From NCBI RefSeq assembly GCF_009857435.1, contig NZ_WWCK01000004.1, forward strand, positions 558,001 to 622,000: 64,000 bases of DNA, given 5' to 3'. The position numbers and the translations under genes were made by a program. The notes under the pieces are model-generated. The model was not told the DNA's origin and searched no databases. It saw nothing but the letters and a program-made list of their open reading frames with translations. Source of the stretch: Duganella rivi (lineage in GTDB: Bacteria; Pseudomonadota; Gammaproteobacteria; Burkholderiales; Burkholderiaceae_D). How positions within the stretch are numbered: position 1 is the first letter of the stretch; each line of letters begins with the position of its first letter. Shown here one piece after another: positions 62,546 to 64,000 of the stretch.

Positions 62546-63340
62546 CTAGTCCTTGGCGCCGGGCTTGCCGGTCATGTGGCGGGCGATGCCGCGCAAGATG
62601 TTGACCTCTTCCTTCTCCAGCTGCGCGCGCGCGAACAGGCGCTTCAGGCGCGGCATCAGCTTGCGCGGATTACCGGCATCGAGGAAGCCGATCTGCACCA
62701 GCGCCTGCTCCAAATGCGTGTACATGCCTTCGATCTGCTCAACGCTGGCGGCCTCGCCCTGGAAGCCCACTTCGCTGGCCTCGCCCACCGGCAAGCGCGG
62801 CGTCAGCGCCACGCCGGCGCCGTCCAGCACCGCCATGCGGCACTCGTAGGCCACCACCTGCGCGGCCTGCGACAGGTTCAAGGAGGAATACTCGGGATTG
62901 GCGGGAATGTTAATCAACACATTACATTTCTCGACCAGCTCGTTCGGCAAGCCGAAGCGCTCGTTGCCGAAGATGACGGCGGCGCGCCATTCCGGCTGTG
63001 CCACCAATTGCCCTGCCAGTTGTCGCGGCGACAACACTGGCGGCGAAAATTCGCGCAGGCGGGCCGACACTGCGGCCGCATAATGAATGTCCTCCAGCGC
63101 CTCGGACACGCAACCGACCACCCGCGCATTGGCTAGAATATCCTGCGCGCCGCTGGCAAACGCAATCGCCTCGGGGTCTTGCAGTGCATCGTCAAAGCGC
63201 GGGTTCACCAATACCAGGTCGCTATAGCCCATGGTTTTCATGGCCCGCGCCACCGCCCCGATATTGCCTGCGCGGCTAGTCTCGACCAGGATAAATCGCA
63301 GTTGTTTGAAAAGATTCGTGTTGATTTGGGGCAGGTTCAT
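62546..63340 (-). CDS. trmJ: tRNA (cytidine/uridine-2'-O)-methyltransferase TrmJ
   Basis: SPOUT-class enzyme that 2'-O-methylates position 32 of tRNAs. The 264-residue protein has the three SPOUT motifs: NIGAVARAMKTMG near 26-38, VIFGNERFGLPNEL and SSLNLSQAAQVVAYE, and a C-terminal extension as in TrmJ. It diverges from suhB, a common arrangement in betaproteobacteria, across 154 bp. Confidence 0.94.
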   Translation of the reverse strand: MNLPQINTNLFKQLRFILVETSRAGNIGAVARAMKTMGYSDLVLVNPRFDDALQDPEAIAFASGAQDILANARVVGCVSEALEDIHYAAAVSARLREFSPPVLSPRQLAGQLVAQPEWRAAVIFGNERFGLPNELVEKCNVLINIPANPEYSSLNLSQAAQVVAYECRMAVLDGAGVALTPRLPVGEASEVGFQGEAASVEQIEGMYTHLEQALVQIGFLDAGNPRKLMPRLKRLFARAQLEKEEVNILRGIARHMTGKPGAKD

Positions 63341-63494
63341 TTAAAATAGCGCTATTGCGCGGTGTCGATACGGGAATTCCTAGACGAATTTTACCTTGTT
63401 GCCACCGCTTCGCTCTTTGTCATTTTGTCTCCCTGTCGTGCCGCCGGGCTGGAATTCCCCCGGTGGGCGTTAGCATTTTTATACGGAAAAGCCC

Positions 63495-64000
63495 ATGCAA
63501 CATCCTATGATCAATACGGCTGTGAAAGCCGCCCGCCGCGGCGCCGCCGTCATCAACCGCGCCTCCTTCGACCTCGATCGCCTGATCGTCACCGAAAAAG
63601 ACCACAAGGACTTCGTCACCGACGTCGACCAAGCCGCTGAGCAAGCGATTATCGAAGTGCTGTCCAAGGCCTACCCTGACCACGCCTTCCTGGCGGAAGA
63701 ATCCGGCGCATCGGCCAACGCCCACGACGAGGCAGAATACACCTGGATCATCGACCCGATCGATGGCACCACCAACTTCATGCACGGCTTCCCGCAGTAC
63801 TGCATCTCGATCGCGCTGTCGCAGCGCGGCGTAATCACCCAGTCGGTGGTGTATGACCCTGCCCGCAACGACCTGTTCACCGCCACCAAGGGCGCCGGCG
63901 CCTACCTGAACGAAAAACGCATCCGCGTGGGCAAGCTCGATCGTATCGCCAACGCCCTGCTGGCCACCGGCTACAAGACCGGCAGCCCGGCCGCGCTGAA
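63495..64000 (+). CDS. suhB: Inositol-1-monophosphatase family protein, partial at window end
   Basis: Mg-dependent phosphatase, cut by the window edge after about 168 residues. It shows the metal-binding EESG and [16 protein letters not shown] motifs and LAEESGA. SuhB also has a role in ribosome assembly and rRNA antitermination in E. coli. The first ATG at 63495 ([11 protein letters not shown]) is used; it diverges from trmJ. Confidence 0.95.
   Translation, partial: MQHPMINTAVKAARRGAAVINRASFDLDRLIVTEKDHKDFVTDVDQAAEQAIIEVLSKAYPDHAFLAEESGASANAHDEAEYTWIIDPIDGTTNFMHGFPQYCISIALSQRGVITQSVVYDPARNDLFTATKGAGAYLNEKRIRVGKLDRIANALLATGYKTGSPAAL

Overview
The window looks like a chromosomal segment of a GC-rich betaproteobacterium of the Oxalobacteraceae (Duganella/Massilia/Janthinobacterium type). 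This is inferred from gene content, not from a search: nadE followed by glnB, hemC-hemD-hemX-hemY in one strand-set, a very long RpoD, a PEP-CTERM protein, phasin-like proteins, several TonB-dependent receptors and a persulfide dioxygenase-rhodanese fusion. I see no rRNA, tRNA, CRISPR array, prophage or intact insertion sequence.

Layout. 1-12 kb is an accessory nutrient-capture region, all on the minus strand: a truncated TonB-dependent receptor behind a flavin-dependent tryptophan halogenase, a second large receptor, then an apparent operon of aryl-sulfate sulfotransferase, TonB-dependent receptor and Tat-exported sulfatase. 12-31 kb is mostly housekeeping: nadE-glnB, a BioF2/DUF482-type acyltransferase, a Crp/Fnr regulator, ppa, the persulfide enzyme, the haem-biosynthesis operon, divergent ppc, a degenerate PAS sensor protein, rpoD, and proQ with an RNase D-like exonuclease. 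Between rpoD and proQ lies a short orphan transcription unit (consensus -10, about 70 nt, strong terminator) that may be a small RNA or an rpoD leader attenuator.

31-43 kb is mixed: two c-type cytochromes, an isolated divergent PilT-like ATPase, an RlmI-like gene that lacks its methyltransferase domain, a GIN-domain protein, a succinate-semialdehyde-type dehydrogenase, a Rpn-family nuclease pseudogene with an internal deletion, an exported amidohydrolase, purU-yaeQ-ycnI, a CurA-like oxidoreductase, a phasin with a hairpin over its ribosome site, and a KGG stress protein. 43-47 kb is a complete molybdate operon modA-modB-modC-modE with a near-perfect ModE operator before modA.

47-64 kb holds a PEP-CTERM protein, a LOG-family protein, a TetR regulator beside a PHA granule-type protein, two orphan solute-binding proteins, an SDR enzyme, a low-GC secreted protein next to a 25-bp perfect inverted repeat (MITE/REP-like), a PAS histidine kinase coupled to a REC-REC-GAF-PAS-GGDEF-EAL-REC regulator, a lipase-like hydrolase with a GMC oxidoreductase and its Tat-exported small subunit, a thioesterase, trmJ and the start of suhB.

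The most interesting candidates are the sulfotransferase/receptor/sulfatase operon, the orphan small transcript upstream of rpoD with the ~210-residue RpoD extension, the His-less sensor kinase relative, and the truncated RlmI-like and deleted Rpn genes.
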